Positions 48,674 to 58,163 of a stretch of DNA of 64,000 bases are shown here, piece by piece; within the stretch, counting starts at the first letter, position 1, and every line of letters begins with the position of its first letter. A program made the translations under genes and the position numbers. The notes under the pieces are model-generated. The model did not search any database, was not told the DNA's origin, and worked only from the letters and a program-made list of their open reading frames with translations. Source of the stretch: Agrococcus sp. ProA11 (GTDB taxonomy: Bacteria; Actinomycetota; Actinomycetes; Actinomycetales; Microbacteriaceae); NCBI RefSeq assembly GCF_039880525.1, contig NZ_CP156989.1, positions 1,178,001-1,242,000 on the forward strand, written 5' to 3'.

Positions 48674-50680
48674 ATGACGATCCTCGACCAGATCACCGGC
48701 CCGCGGGACCTCGACCGGCTCACCCAGGCCGAGTTCGTGCAACTGGCTGCCGAGATCCGCTCGTTCCTGATCCGCGAAGTGTCCCGCACCGGCGGGCACC
48801 TCGGCCCGAACCTCGGCGTGGTCGAGCTGACGATGGCGATGCACCGCGTCTTCGACTCGCCGCGCGACGCCTTCGTGTTCGACACCGGTCACCAGTCCTA
48901 CGTGCACAAGCTCCTGACCGGCCGGCAGGACTTCTCTCGCCTGCGCCAGCGCGGCGGGCTCGCCGGCTATCCGCAGCGCTCCGAGAGCGAGCACGACATC
49001 GTCGAGTCGAGCCACGCCTCCTCGTCGCTGTCGTGGGCCGACGGCATCAGCCGCGCGTTCGACATCACCGGGCAGCACGACCGCTCCGTGGTCGCTGTGG
49101 TGGGCGATGGAGCGCTGACCGGTGGCATGACCTGGGAGGCGCTCAACAACATCTCCGACGACAACCGGCGCCGGCTGGTGATCGTCGTCAACGACAACGG
49201 CCGCTCCTACGCACCCACGATCGGCGGCATGGCGCGCTTCCTGAACGGCGTGCGGACGCAGCGCTCGTATCGCACGCTGCGCGGCACCTCCGAGCGGGTC
49301 TTCTCGAAGCTCGGCCACCCCGGGCGGGCGGTCTACCGCGGCGTGCGCGGCGCGACGCACGGCTTCCTGTCGCGCTTCGTGAACAACGAGGCGCTCTACT
49401 CGAACCTCGACATCAAGTACCTCGGGCCGGTCGACGGGCACGACCTCGAGGCGCTGCAGGAGGTGCTGACGCAGGCGCGCGACTACGGCTCGCCCGTCAT
49501 CGTGCACGTCATCACGCAGAAGGGTCAGGGCTTCGACCCGGCGATCAACGATGAGGCGGATCAGTTCCACGCCGTCGGGCAGATCGACCCGGAGACGGGC
49601 GAGGCCATCGCGAGCGCGGGCCGCCCATCGTGGACGTCGGTGTTCGCCGACGAGCTGGTGCGCATCGCACGCGAGGACGAGCACGTCGTCGGCATCACCG
49701 CCGCCATGCTGCGGCCCACCGGACTCGATCGCCTCGCCGCGCTGGACCCAGCACGCGTGCTGGATGTCGGCATCGCCGAGCAGCACGCGGTGACGACGGC
49801 CGCCGGCCTCGCCTACGGCGGGCTGCACCCCGTGGTCGCCATCTACGCCACCTTCATCAACCGCGCCTTCGATCAGGTGCTGATGGATGTCGCGCTCCAC
49901 AAGGCGGGCGTGACGTTCGTGCTCGACCGCGCCGGGGTCACCGGCCCCGACGGCCCCAGCCACCACGGCATGTGGGATCTCGCGCTGCTGCAGTTCGTGC
50001 CGGGGATCCGGCTGGCCGCTCCGCGCGACGCCGCACGACTCGAGGAGGCGCTGCGCGAGGCGGTCGCCGTCGATGACGCGCCCACGGTGATCCGCTACCC
50101 GAAGGGCTCGGTGCCCAACCAGCTCGACGCGGTGCGCCGCACGAGCGACGGCGTCGATGTGCTGCTCGAGGCACCGCACCGCGACGTGCTGATCATCGCC
50201 ATCGGCCCCTTCGCGCAGCTCGCGATGGATGTCGCGCAGCGGGTGCAGGCGCAGGGCATCGGCGTGACGGTCGTCGACCCGCGCTGGGTCGTGCCGGTCG
50301 CCCCCTCGATCGTCGAGCTGGCGCGAGACCACCGCATCGTGATCACGCTCGAGGACGGTGTGCGCGTCGGCGGCATCGGTACGCGCGTGCGCCAGGAGCT
50401 GCGTGCCGCGGGGGTGGACACGCCCGTCGACGAGCTGGGCCTGCCCGATGCGTTCATCGATCACTCCGAGCGCGGCGAGATCCTCGAGGACGCGGGCCTC
50501 TCCGCGCAGACGATCGCGCGCAACATCGTGCAGCAGGTGGTCGGCACCGGCCGCCTGCCGGTGGCGCGCTCGCTGCCGGACGACGACGAGCTGCGACTGG
50601 TGCTGCCGGACGCCGACGGAGACGCCGCCTCGAGCGGCTCTGCGCCGCGCCCCTCCGCCTCCTCCCAGGGCAACGACTAG
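48674..50680 (+). CDS. dxs: 1-deoxy-D-xylulose-5-phosphate synthase
   Basis: First enzyme of the non-mevalonate isoprenoid pathway; joins pyruvate and glyceraldehyde 3-phosphate using thiamine diphosphate. The 668 residues include GGHLGPNLGVVELT, the ThDP motif VVGDGALTGGMTWEALNNI, the catalytic glutamate region VGIAEQHAVTTAAGLA, and DRAGVTGPDGPSHHG. The last 30 residues are an acidic, serine-rich tail beyond the normal C-terminus. ATG at 48674 has only a weak ribosome site (GGTGGGA). A TACGAT ten bases before the start may be a -10, giving a nearly leaderless message. Confidence 0.96.
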   Translation: MTILDQITGPRDLDRLTQAEFVQLAAEIRSFLIREVSRTGGHLGPNLGVVELTMAMHRVFDSPRDAFVFDTGHQSYVHKLLTGRQDFSRLRQRGGLAGYPQRSESEHDIVESSHASSSLSWADGISRAFDITGQHDRSVVAVVGDGALTGGMTWEALNNISDDNRRRLVIVVNDNGRSYAPTIGGMARFLNGVRTQRSYRTLRGTSERVFSKLGHPGRAVYRGVRGATHGFLSRFVNNEALYSNLDIKYLGPVDGHDLEALQEVLTQARDYGSPVIVHVITQKGQGFDPAINDEADQFHAVGQIDPETGEAIASAGRPSWTSVFADELVRIAREDEHVVGITAAMLRPTGLDRLAALDPARVLDVGIAEQHAVTTAAGLAYGGLHPVVAIYATFINRAFDQVLMDVALHKAGVTFVLDRAGVTGPDGPSHHGMWDLALLQFVPGIRLAAPRDAARLEEALREAVAVDDAPTVIRYPKGSVPNQLDAVRRTSDGVDVLLEAPHRDVLIIAIGPFAQLAMDVAQRVQAQGIGVTVVDPRWVVPVAPSIVELARDHRIVITLEDGVRVGGIGTRVRQELRAAGVDTPVDELGLPDAFIDHSERGEILEDAGLSAQTIARNIVQQVVGTGRLPVARSLPDDDELRLVLPDADGDAASSGSAPRPSASSQGND

Positions 50681-50743
50681 GTTCTCCACAGCAGCGCCGT
50701 GCGGCGGCACGGACCGGGCGCCCGATGGGGTTGTCTGCCGCGC

Positions 50744-51127
50744 ATGGATCAGAACATGCCCACCGACCCGCTCGAGCAGGTCGCCGCGCTCGTGCAGCAG
50801 GGATTCGTCGCACGCCTGTGGCTCTTCACCATCGCCGCCGATGGCACGCTGCGGCGCGCGGTGCAGCAGATCGACGGCATCCCCGTGTCACCGGATGCCG
50901 CCGCGGTGGGAGCGCTGCGTGGCCTCATGGTGCACGTGCTGGACGGCGACGCGGCGATCGTGGCGGTGATCGAGCGCCCGGCGGCGCCGCCACCGAGCCC
51001 CGACGACTGGGCGTGGCACGACGCCATCCGCGGAGCGGCGCGCGGCGTCCCGGTGCCGCTGCGCGGCGTGCTGCTCGCGCATCGCGAGGGTGTCGACGTG
51101 CTGGAGCCACGTACGCTGGCGGCATGA
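50744..51127 (+). CDS. Small conserved hypothetical protein, faintly RadC/JAB-like
   Basis: A 127-residue soluble protein. The order of elements, VARLWLFTIAADGTLRRAVQQIDGIPVSP at the start, then VIERPAAPPPSPDDWAWHDAIRGAARG and VPLRGVLLAHREGV, recalls the C-terminal JAB domain of RadC (HNHPSGxPxPSxxD ... DHxIxG). But the metal-binding HNH and the later D/H are absent, so if related it is inactive. This resemblance is by eye only. The start may be ATG 50744 or 50756. The stop overlaps the NAD(P)HX dehydratase start (ATGA), implying co-translation. Confidence 0.7.
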   Translation: MDQNMPTDPLEQVAALVQQGFVARLWLFTIAADGTLRRAVQQIDGIPVSPDAAAVGALRGLMVHVLDGDAAIVAVIERPAAPPPSPDDWAWHDAIRGAARGVPVPLRGVLLAHREGVDVLEPRTLAA

Positions 51128-51918
51128 CATGGTTGCGCAGCCCCGGTGCCGACGATGACAAGCGCTCGATGGGCGTGCTGGGCGTGGTCACCGGATCCAC
51201 GAGCTACCCGGGCGCGGCGGTGCTCGGCGTCGAGGCCGCGTGGCGCACCGGCATCGGCTACGTGCGCCTGTGGGCGCCCCGCCGGGTGCAGGATCTGGTG
51301 CTCGCACGCAGGCCTGAGACGGTCTGCCACGCCCTCGGTGAGGCGTCCGGCAGCGTGGACGCCTGGCTGCTCGGGTCGGGACAGGATGCGCGGGAGCGCG
51401 ATCCGGCGCTCCGTGCGCTGCTGCTCGAGGCGCTCGGCAGCGGTGCGCCGTGCGTGGTCGATGCGGGCGCGCTCGATCTGGTGCGTGGCCACGCGGGCCC
51501 GACGGTGCTCACACCGCACGAGGGGGAGCTTCGGCGACTGCTGGGCGGCTCGGAGCGACCGAGTCGCGCAGAGGCAGCGGCGCGCGTCGCAGCCGAGCTG
51601 GATGTCGTGGTGGTGGCGAAGGGTGCGCCGACGCACGTCGTCGCTCCCGACGGCTCGATCCGGTCCGTGGCGGCCACCACGCACCGGCTCGCGACCGCTG
51701 GCACCGGCGACGTGCTCGCGGGGGTGCTCGGTGCGCTGCTGGCGGGCAGCGCCGCGTTCGCTGCCGACGGAGCCTCGCTCGCCTCCATGGCCACGGAAGC
51801 GGTCGAGCTGCATGGCGCGGCGGCCGCGCTCGCCGCCGCCGACGATCGCCCCATCACCGCCCTCGACGTGGCGGCGCAGCTGCCGCGAGCGGTCGCGACG
51901 CAGCTCAGGGATCAGTGA
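51124..51918 (+). CDS. nnrD: ADP-dependent NAD(P)H-hydrate dehydratase
   Basis: Repairs hydrated NAD(P)H by removing water at the expense of ADP or ATP. The 264 residues form a ribokinase-like fold: GVLGVVTGSTSYPGAAVLG, the family loop VLTPHEGELRRLLG, and the phosphate-binding LATAGTGDVLAGVLGALLA with the catalytic aspartate. It is a stand-alone dehydratase without the epimerase domain found in fused Nnr proteins. Coupled to the small upstream gene by ATGA. Its last 14 bases overlap the 3' end of the methyltransferase on the opposite strand. Confidence 0.93.
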   Translation: MTWLRSPGADDDKRSMGVLGVVTGSTSYPGAAVLGVEAAWRTGIGYVRLWAPRRVQDLVLARRPETVCHALGEASGSVDAWLLGSGQDARERDPALRALLLEALGSGAPCVVDAGALDLVRGHAGPTVLTPHEGELRRLLGGSERPSRAEAAARVAAELDVVVVAKGAPTHVVAPDGSIRSVAATTHRLATAGTGDVLAGVLGALLAGSAAFAADGASLASMATEAVELHGAAAALAAADDRPITALDVAAQLPRAVATQLRDQ

Positions 51919-53467
51919 GCAGCGCTGCGTCCGCCGGCAGCAGGAAGCCGGTGACGAGCAGCTCCCGCACGCGGGGGAGGAGGTCGGCCGTCAGGACCGG
52001 CTCGTCCACCTCGAGCAGACCCGCGATCGCGCCGATCAGCTGACCGACGGACAGGTCGCCGTCGCAGGCGCCCACGAGCGCGGCGAGCGCCGTGTCGACC
52101 GACAGCGTGCGCGCGAGCCCGCCGCCCTGGCGCAGCTCGATCACGTTCGGCCCCGCGGCGCCGGGCAGCTGGTGCCGTGCCTCGGTGACGTCCGCGGCCG
52201 TCAGCAGGTGTGCATCCTCCAGTGCCGCATCGTCGAGGCCCGAGACCCACTCGGCGAGCCGGAGCGCGGACGCGAGATGCGCGCCGACGTGGGCGAGCTG
52301 CACCGGTTGCGCGATGCGCTCGAAGCGCCGGAGGGGCTCCGGACGAGCTGCGCCGCCGACGTGCTCGTGGGGTGTGCCATCGTCCGGTCGACGCAGCGCC
52401 AGCCACCCCATCCCGATCGCGGCGACGCCGCGCGCGTCGAAGTCGTCCAACCAGGCGTCCAGCAACCGGGCGTGCTCATCGTCGCGGGGCACCATGCCGC
52501 CGTCGCGCAGCCACAGCTCCGCGTACTGCACCGGGTCGAGCGCATCGCGCTCGATGGCCCAGACGTCGAGACCGGGGTCGCTCGCCCAGCCGCGCACCCG
52601 GTCCAGGCCCGCGCGACCGTCGAGCGTCTCCCAGTTGCCCAGCAGGCGCGCCTGCCCGCCTGGCTGCAGGTGCTCGGCAAGACCGCCGACCACGGCGGCC
52701 ATCAGCGCGTCGCCCGCGGCGCCGCCGTCGCGGTACTCGTAGGCGGGCACGTGGGGAGCCCGCGGCGTGATGACGAAGGGCGGGTTCGACGCGATCAGAT
52801 CGAATCGCTCACCGGCCACCGGCTCGAACAGGGATCCCAGCCTCACCTCGATGCCGTCGACGGCATTGATGGCTGCGGTCAGCTCGGTGAACCAGAGCGC
52901 GCGGGGCGAGATGTCGGTCGCCACCACCCGATCGGCGATGCGGCGCAGGTGCAGCGCGATGACGCCGCAGCCGGTGCCGAGATCGAGCGCGGAGGCGACT
53001 CGGCCGTGCGGCAGGAGCGCCGTGAGCGTGCGCGCGGCGCCGCCGACGCCCAGCACATGATCGGGCCGCAGCGGCCAGACCCCGGCGAGCTCGTCGAGGT
53101 CGCTCGCGATCCACCACGTGCCGGCACCGCGATCGTCGCCATAGGCGTGCGGGCGGATCGCCACTCGGGGAGCGACCGCGGCGCCGCGATGCTCGAGGAT
53201 CTCGAGCGAGGCCGCGCCGGCGACGCCGAGCGAGGGCAGCGCGTGCGCGAGCGCCTCAGGCGCCACGGGATCCCCGAGCCAGAACGCGCGCAGCAGCGTG
53301 GAGAGCGGGCCTGGCTGCTGCAATGACGCTCTGCGCGCGGGCTCGGCCACCATGCGGCCGAGCGCGGCGTGCGCCGCTTCGCCGACCAGCGCAGCGACGC
53401 CCTCGTCCGTGAAGCTCGCAGCTGCGAGGTCACGGGCGAGGGCGTCGGTCAGGTCGCGGTGGAGCAC
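51905..53467 (-). CDS. Class I SAM-dependent methyltransferase (HemK/RsmC-like motif), DUF7059-type
   Basis: A 520-residue protein. The N-terminal 150 residues are an all-helical domain typical of the actinobacterial DUF7059 group. The central Rossmann methyltransferase has motif I SALDLGTGCGVIALHL, DISPRALWFTELTAAIN, and FDLIASNPPFV, the N/DPPY-type motif of enzymes that methylate amide or exocyclic nitrogen. The C-terminal 150 residues are helical. Target unknown: rRNA, protein glutamine or another nitrogen substrate. The start is inferred as GTG at 53467, 35 bases after the fadB stop; no strong ribosome site. Probably the third gene after fadA and fadB. Confidence 0.82.
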   Translation of the reverse strand: MLHRDLTDALARDLAAASFTDEGVAALVGEAAHAALGRMVAEPARRASLQQPGPLSTLLRAFWLGDPVAPEALAHALPSLGVAGAASLEILEHRGAAVAPRVAIRPHAYGDDRGAGTWWIASDLDELAGVWPLRPDHVLGVGGAARTLTALLPHGRVASALDLGTGCGVIALHLRRIADRVVATDISPRALWFTELTAAINAVDGIEVRLGSLFEPVAGERFDLIASNPPFVITPRAPHVPAYEYRDGGAAGDALMAAVVGGLAEHLQPGGQARLLGNWETLDGRAGLDRVRGWASDPGLDVWAIERDALDPVQYAELWLRDGGMVPRDDEHARLLDAWLDDFDARGVAAIGMGWLALRRPDDGTPHEHVGGAARPEPLRRFERIAQPVQLAHVGAHLASALRLAEWVSGLDDAALEDAHLLTAADVTEARHQLPGAAGPNVIELRQGGGLARTLSVDTALAALVGACDGDLSVGQLIGAIAGLLEVDEPVLTADLLPRVRELLVTGFLLPADAALLTDP

Positions 53468-53502
53468 CGCACCAGTCTGCCGGAGCGCGACGGTGTCGAG
53501 CG

Positions 53503-55644
53503 TCAGCCCTTCGGGCCGGCGGTCTGCGGGTCGTGGAACGTGCCGCCGAACGCGCGCTGCGATGCACCCGAGCGGTCGAGGAACGGCGTGATGCCACCCA
53601 TCTGGAAGGGCCAGCCGGCGCCGAGGATCATGCACAGGTCGATGTCCTGGGCCGCCTCGACGACCTGATCGTCGAGCATCCGCTTGATCTCGTCCGCCAG
53701 CCCGTCCTCGATGCGCAGCCGGAGTTCCTCGACGGAGAGCGGCTCGGCATCGGCCGGCGTGTGCTTCGCGACGATCTTGCGCGCACGCTTGTCGATGCCC
53801 TTGACCTCGCCCTTCGAGTCCTTCTCGAGCAGGATGCCCTGCTCAGCGAGCTCGTGCAGGGCCCGCGACTCGAAGAAGCGGTCCGGGAACGCGCCGTGGT
53901 GGGTGTCCAGCACGTGCGCGCCCACCTTGAGGCCCACGAGGTCGAGCAGCACGAAGGGGTCCATGGGGAAGCCGAAGGCGCGCTGCGCCTCGACGACGTC
54001 CTCGAACGACGACCCCTGCTCGACCGCGTGCATGGCTTCACCGAGCAGCTTCGCCAGCACGCGGTTGACGACGAAGCCGGGGGTGTCGCGCGTGATGACG
54101 GCGTTCTTCTTCAGGTCCTTCGCGACGCGCATCGCCGTGGCGAGCGTCGCGTCGTCGGTCGACGGGGTCTTGACGACCTCGATGAGCGGCATGACCGCGA
54201 CCGGGTTGAAGAAGTGGAAGCCGACGAGCCGCTCGGGGTTCGCGAGGTTGGCCCCGATCTGCTCGACCGAGAGGCTCGAGGTGTTCGTCGCCATGACCGC
54301 GGTCTCGGACAGGTGCGGCTCGACCTCGGCGAAGACCTGCTGCTTGACGCTCAGCTCCTCGAAGACGGCCTCGATCACCCAGTCGCAGTCGGCGAAGTCG
54401 GCCTTGTCGACCGTGCCGGTGATGAGCGCACGCAGACGGTGCCGATCGTCGGCGGAGATGCGACCCTTCGATGCGAGCGCATCGATCTCGTCGTGGATGC
54501 CAGCGACCGCCTTGTCGACGCGCGCCTGGTCGAGGTCGGTGATGATCACCGGCACCTGCAGGCGGCGCACGAACAGCAGCGCGAACTGGCTGGCCATCAG
54601 GCCCGCACCGATGATGCCGACCTTGGTGACCGGCTTCGCGAGCGCCTTGTCCGGCGCGCCCGCCGGCCGCTTGGCCCGCTTCTGCACCAGGTCGAAGGCA
54701 TAGATCGAGGCCACGAACTGATCGCCGGGGATGAGCTCGGCGAGCGCCTCGTCCTCTGCGGCGAAGCCCGCTTCGCGGTCGTTCTTCTTCGCCAGCTCCA
54801 TGATGTCGAGCGCGCGGTAGGGCGCGAGCGGCACGGTGCCGAGCTTCTTCTCGAGCGTCTCCCGTGCGATCTTCAGCGCGATCGGCCACTTGACGGTGCG
54901 CTCGAGCGTGCCGGGCGCGTGCTTGCGCTCGACCTTCTTGCCATGCAGCACCGCGTCGGCCCAGGCGAGCGAGGCCTCCAGGTAGTTGGCGGGCCCGAAG
55001 ATGGCGTCGGCGATGCCGAGCTCGAACGCCTCCTGCGGCTTCAGCACCCGGTTCTGCTTCAGCGGGTTCTCGATGACCACCTTGAGCGCGCGCTCGATGC
55101 CGATGAGGTTCGGCAGGATCGTCGCCCCGCCCCAGCCGGGCACGAGGCCGAGGAACGTCTCGGGCAGCGCGACGGCCGGCGCCGCGGCGTTGATGGTGCG
55201 GTAGTCGGCGTTGAGCCCGATCTCGAGCCCGCCGCCGAGGGCGAGGCCGTTGATGAACACGAACGTCGGGACCGGAGCCTTGTGGAGCAGGCCGAGCACC
55301 CGGTGGCCGAGCTTCGGCAGCTCGGCGGCGGTGGCGCGGTCGGGGAGCGCGGTGACGTTCGACAGGTCCGCGCCGGCGGCGAGGAAGTAGGGCTTGCCGG
55401 TCACGGCGATGGCGTCGATCTCGCCGTTCGCGCCACGGGCGCGCTGCGCCTCGAGCGTGTCGCCGAGCTCGAACAGCGTCGCCGGTCCGAGCGTCGTGGG
55501 ACGCGTGTGGTCGCGCCCGTTGTCGAGGGTCACGAGCGCGAGCGTCTTGCCCGAGGCGAGGGTGATGTCGCGCACGTAGCTGTGCGAGACCACCTCGTCG
55601 AACTCGGCTGCCGCCAGCAGCGGGAACTCTTCGCGGATGGCCAT
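53503..55644 (-). CDS. fadB: Multifunctional enoyl-CoA hydratase / 3-hydroxyacyl-CoA dehydrogenase
   Basis: Beta-oxidation trifunctional alpha-subunit type enzyme. Of 713 residues, the N-terminal crotonase domain (about 20-210) has AVTGKPYFLAAGADLSNV and FVFINGLALGGGLEIGLNADYR, forming the oxyanion hole. The NAD-binding 3-hydroxyacyl-CoA dehydrogenase domain starts at KVGIIGAGLMASQFALLFVRR (about 340), with VGFHFFNPVAVMPLIEVV; the C-terminal domains contain TPGFVVNRVLAKLLGEAM. The start overlaps the thiolase stop as TGATG, so fadA-fadB form one operon, fadA first. Confidence 0.94.
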   Translation of the reverse strand: MAIREEFPLLAAAEFDEVVSHSYVRDITLASGKTLALVTLDNGRDHTRPTTLGPATLFELGDTLEAQRARGANGEIDAIAVTGKPYFLAAGADLSNVTALPDRATAAELPKLGHRVLGLLHKAPVPTFVFINGLALGGGLEIGLNADYRTINAAAPAVALPETFLGLVPGWGGATILPNLIGIERALKVVIENPLKQNRVLKPQEAFELGIADAIFGPANYLEASLAWADAVLHGKKVERKHAPGTLERTVKWPIALKIARETLEKKLGTVPLAPYRALDIMELAKKNDREAGFAAEDEALAELIPGDQFVASIYAFDLVQKRAKRPAGAPDKALAKPVTKVGIIGAGLMASQFALLFVRRLQVPVIITDLDQARVDKAVAGIHDEIDALASKGRISADDRHRLRALITGTVDKADFADCDWVIEAVFEELSVKQQVFAEVEPHLSETAVMATNTSSLSVEQIGANLANPERLVGFHFFNPVAVMPLIEVVKTPSTDDATLATAMRVAKDLKKNAVITRDTPGFVVNRVLAKLLGEAMHAVEQGSSFEDVVEAQRAFGFPMDPFVLLDLVGLKVGAHVLDTHHGAFPDRFFESRALHELAEQGILLEKDSKGEVKGIDKRARKIVAKHTPADAEPLSVEELRLRIEDGLADEIKRMLDDQVVEAAQDIDLCMILGAGWPFQMGGITPFLDRSGASQRAFGGTFHDPQTAGPKG

Positions 55645-56846
55645 CACTTGCCCTTTCCGTAGCGCTTGTGGTGCGGGTTCTCCCAGATCACGGTGCCGCC
55701 CTGGCCGAGACCGACGCAGAGCGCGGTCACGCCGTAGCGCACGTCCGGGCGCTGCTCGAACTGGCGAGCCAGCTGCAACATGAGCCGCACGCCCGAGGAG
55801 GCCAGCGGGTGACCGATGGCGATGGCGCCGCCCCAGGGGTTGACGCGCGCGTCGTCATCGTCGAGACCGAAGTGATCGGTGAACGACAGCACCTGCACCG
55901 CGAAGGCCTCGTTGAGCTCGAACAGCCCGATGTCGTCGATCTGCAGGCCCGCCTTGCGCAGCGCCTTCTCGGTCGAGGTGATGGGACCGATGCCCATGAT
56001 GTCCGGCTCGACGCCGACGAAGGCATAGGAGACCATGCGCATCTTGGTCGACAGCCCAAGCTCCTTCGCCGCCGACGCCGATGCCACGATCGACATGGTC
56101 GCGCCGTCGTTGAGTCCGGATGCGTTGCCCGCGGTGACGCGGCCGTGGTCGCGGAACGGCGTCTTCAGTCCGGCGAGCCCCTCCATCGTCGTCTCCGGGC
56201 GGGGCGCCTCGTCGGCGGTTGCCAGGCCCCAGCCCGCGTCGGACTGCGTCGCCACGGGGATGAGGTCGGGCTGGATGTTGCCGGCTTCGAGCGCAGCGGC
56301 ATACTTCTGCTGCGAGCGCATGGCGTAGCGGTCGGCGCGCTCCTTCGTGAGGTGCGGGAACCGGTCGTGGATGCGCTCGGCCGTCTTGCCCATGTTGAGC
56401 GCGTCCATCGAGACGAGCTTCTCGGCGACGAACCGGGGGTTGGGGTCCGCGTCCTGGCCCATGGGGTGACGGCCCATGTGCTCGACGCCGCCGGCGATGG
56501 CGACGTCATAGGCGCCGAACGCGATGCCGCCGCCGACGGCCGTGACCGCGGTCATGGCGCCCGCGCACATGCGGTCCAGTGCATACCCGGGCACGGTGAT
56601 GGGCAGGCCCGCCAGCATGCCGACCGTGCGGCCGAGCGTCAGGCCCTGGTCGCCGGTCTGGGTGGTGGCCGCGATGGCCACTTCGTCGACGCGGTCGAGC
56701 GGCAGGCTCGGGTTCCGCTCGAGCAGTCCGGTCAGCGCCTTGACCGCAAGGTCGTCTGCGCGCGTGCTCCAGTACATGCCCTTCTCGCCCGCACGCCCGA
56801 AGGGGGTGCGGACGCCGTCCACGAACACGACGTCGTCGTTAGCCAC
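55644..56846 (-). CDS. fadA: Acetyl-CoA C-acyltransferase (thiolase)
   Basis: Cleaves 3-ketoacyl-CoA with CoA at the end of each beta-oxidation cycle. The 400 residues contain the three active-site elements: nucleophile cysteine in DRMCAGAMTAV (about 92), GHPLASSGVRL histidine and the second cysteine in ALCVGLGQGG near the C-terminus. The start is GTG at 56846 preceded by AGGAGG. It precedes fadB with overlapping stop and start, the usual pairing. An inverted repeat separates it from the RNase D gene upstream. Confidence 0.95.
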   Translation of the reverse strand: MANDDVVFVDGVRTPFGRAGEKGMYWSTRADDLAVKALTGLLERNPSLPLDRVDEVAIAATTQTGDQGLTLGRTVGMLAGLPITVPGYALDRMCAGAMTAVTAVGGGIAFGAYDVAIAGGVEHMGRHPMGQDADPNPRFVAEKLVSMDALNMGKTAERIHDRFPHLTKERADRYAMRSQQKYAAALEAGNIQPDLIPVATQSDAGWGLATADEAPRPETTMEGLAGLKTPFRDHGRVTAGNASGLNDGATMSIVASASAAKELGLSTKMRMVSYAFVGVEPDIMGIGPITSTEKALRKAGLQIDDIGLFELNEAFAVQVLSFTDHFGLDDDDARVNPWGGAIAIGHPLASSGVRLMLQLARQFEQRPDVRYGVTALCVGLGQGGTVIWENPHHKRYGKGK

Positions 56847-56879
56847 GATGCCTCCTAGTGGGGTGGTTGCGGCACCAGT

Positions 56880-56925
56880 GTAGGAAGCGCGGCGGAGCGG
56901 GCGCTCCGCGGTTGCCGCTTCCTAC
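56880..56925 (-). terminator. Inverted repeat at the end of the RNase D gene
   Basis: GTAGGAAGCG (56880-56889) pairs with CGCTTCCTAC (56916-56925) and encloses a second stem GCGGAGC/GCTCCGC. The right arm includes the RNase D stop codon. It probably terminates RNase D transcription ahead of fadA. Confidence 0.55.
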
Positions 56926-58163
56926 GATTCGGGGTCGGACGCCTCGGTGGGGGCTTGGTCAGCCTCTACAAATGCAGCGGCAATCCTCTGTGCGGTCGCG
57001 GCAATCTGCCACGGCCTCGCGTCGCGCCCGCGCAGCACCTCGGCGACGGCGTCCGGCGTCGGCTCGGTCGGCTCCCAGGCGACCCGCCGCAGCGTGTCGG
57101 GCATGAGCAGATTCTCGGCCGGGATCGACAGGGAATCGGCGACCTCCTGCACGGCGGCACGCGCTGCCTTCAGTCGAGCGTCGGCCTGCGGACGACGGTT
57201 GCTCCAGAAGCGCGGGGGCGGTGGCTCGTCGGAACGCACCCGCAGGTCCGGCAGATCGTCGCTCGTGCGACCGCGCTCGATGGCCGACCACCAGCGGTCG
57301 AGCTCGCTGCGGCTCGCGCGGCCTGAGAAGTCCTTGCGGGCGGCGAGCCTGCTCTTCGTCTCGACATCGGCGGTCGCGGCCGCGAGCAGCGACCGGTCCG
57401 GCACCAGCCGCCCAGGCGCGGTGTCGGTGGCGCGGGCGAGCGCGTCGCGCGCCAGCCAGAGCTCGCGGGCGACGGCGAGCTGGCGCCGATCGCGGATCGC
57501 GTGGATGCCCGAGAGGCGGCGCCATGGCTCCGCAGCCGGCGGCTTCGGCTGCCGCTCCAGCGCATACGCGAACTCCTGCTCGGCGAGCTCCGCCTTGCCC
57601 TGCTCGAGCAGCTCGGCGGCCAGCCGGTCGCGCGCCTCCGGGAGCACCTCGACATCGAGCGCGGCGTACTCCAGCCACGACGCCGGGATCGGCCGCGCGG
57701 ACCAGTCGCTGGCGCCGTGCTCCTTGCGCAGTCGTAGGCCCACGAGCCGCTCCGTCACCGCCGCGAGGCCGACGCGCTCGAAGCCGGCCAGGCGCGCACC
57801 GAGCTCGGTGTCGAACAGCCTCGTCGGCTCGAGGCCCACCTCGCGCAGGCAGGGCAGATCCTGGCTCGCGGCGTGGATGATCCACTCCTCCTCGCCGATC
57901 GCCTGCTGCAGCACCGAGAAGTCCTCGATCGAGGTCGGGTCGACCAGCACCGTGCCGGCCCCGCGTCGGTGGAGCTGCACCAGGTAGGCCCGCGCCGAGT
58001 ACCGGAAGCCATTCGCGCGCTCCGCGTCCACCGCGACCGGGCCGCGGCCATCGAAGAGGCGCTCGGCCGCGCGGGCGAGCGAGTCCGCGTCGGCGATCAC
58101 GTCGAGCGGGCCGGCCGCGCGCGCCATCGGCAGCTCGGGCTGCGGGTCGACCGCGTCAGTCAC
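56922..58163 (-). CDS. rnd: Ribonuclease D-like 3'-5' exonuclease with HRDC domain
   Basis: Probably trims 3' ends of structured RNAs such as tRNA precursors. Of 413 residues, the DEDD exonuclease domain spans about 20-200, with VAVDAERANGF (Asp and Glu), WIIHAASQDLPCL (Asp), and ASWLEYAALDVEVLPEARD (final Asp with the preceding Tyr). The HRDC domain follows at about 225-300 (RRQLAVARELWLARDALARATDTAP) and then a second HRDC-like helical region. The GTG start at 58163 overlaps the DUF3000 stop by eight bases, so the two genes are coupled, an arrangement common in actinobacteria. Confidence 0.9.
   Translation of the reverse strand: MTDAVDPQPELPMARAAGPLDVIADADSLARAAERLFDGRGPVAVDAERANGFRYSARAYLVQLHRRGAGTVLVDPTSIEDFSVLQQAIGEEEWIIHAASQDLPCLREVGLEPTRLFDTELGARLAGFERVGLAAVTERLVGLRLRKEHGASDWSARPIPASWLEYAALDVEVLPEARDRLAAELLEQGKAELAEQEFAYALERQPKPPAAEPWRRLSGIHAIRDRRQLAVARELWLARDALARATDTAPGRLVPDRSLLAAATADVETKSRLAARKDFSGRASRSELDRWWSAIERGRTSDDLPDLRVRSDEPPPPRFWSNRRPQADARLKAARAAVQEVADSLSIPAENLLMPDTLRRVAWEPTEPTPDAVAEVLRGRDARPWQIAATAQRIAAAFVEADQAPTEASDPES

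Noticed and set aside
53533-55662. A 709-codon plus-strand frame over fadB
   Set aside because: Antisense shadow of the fadB gene, without family resemblance.
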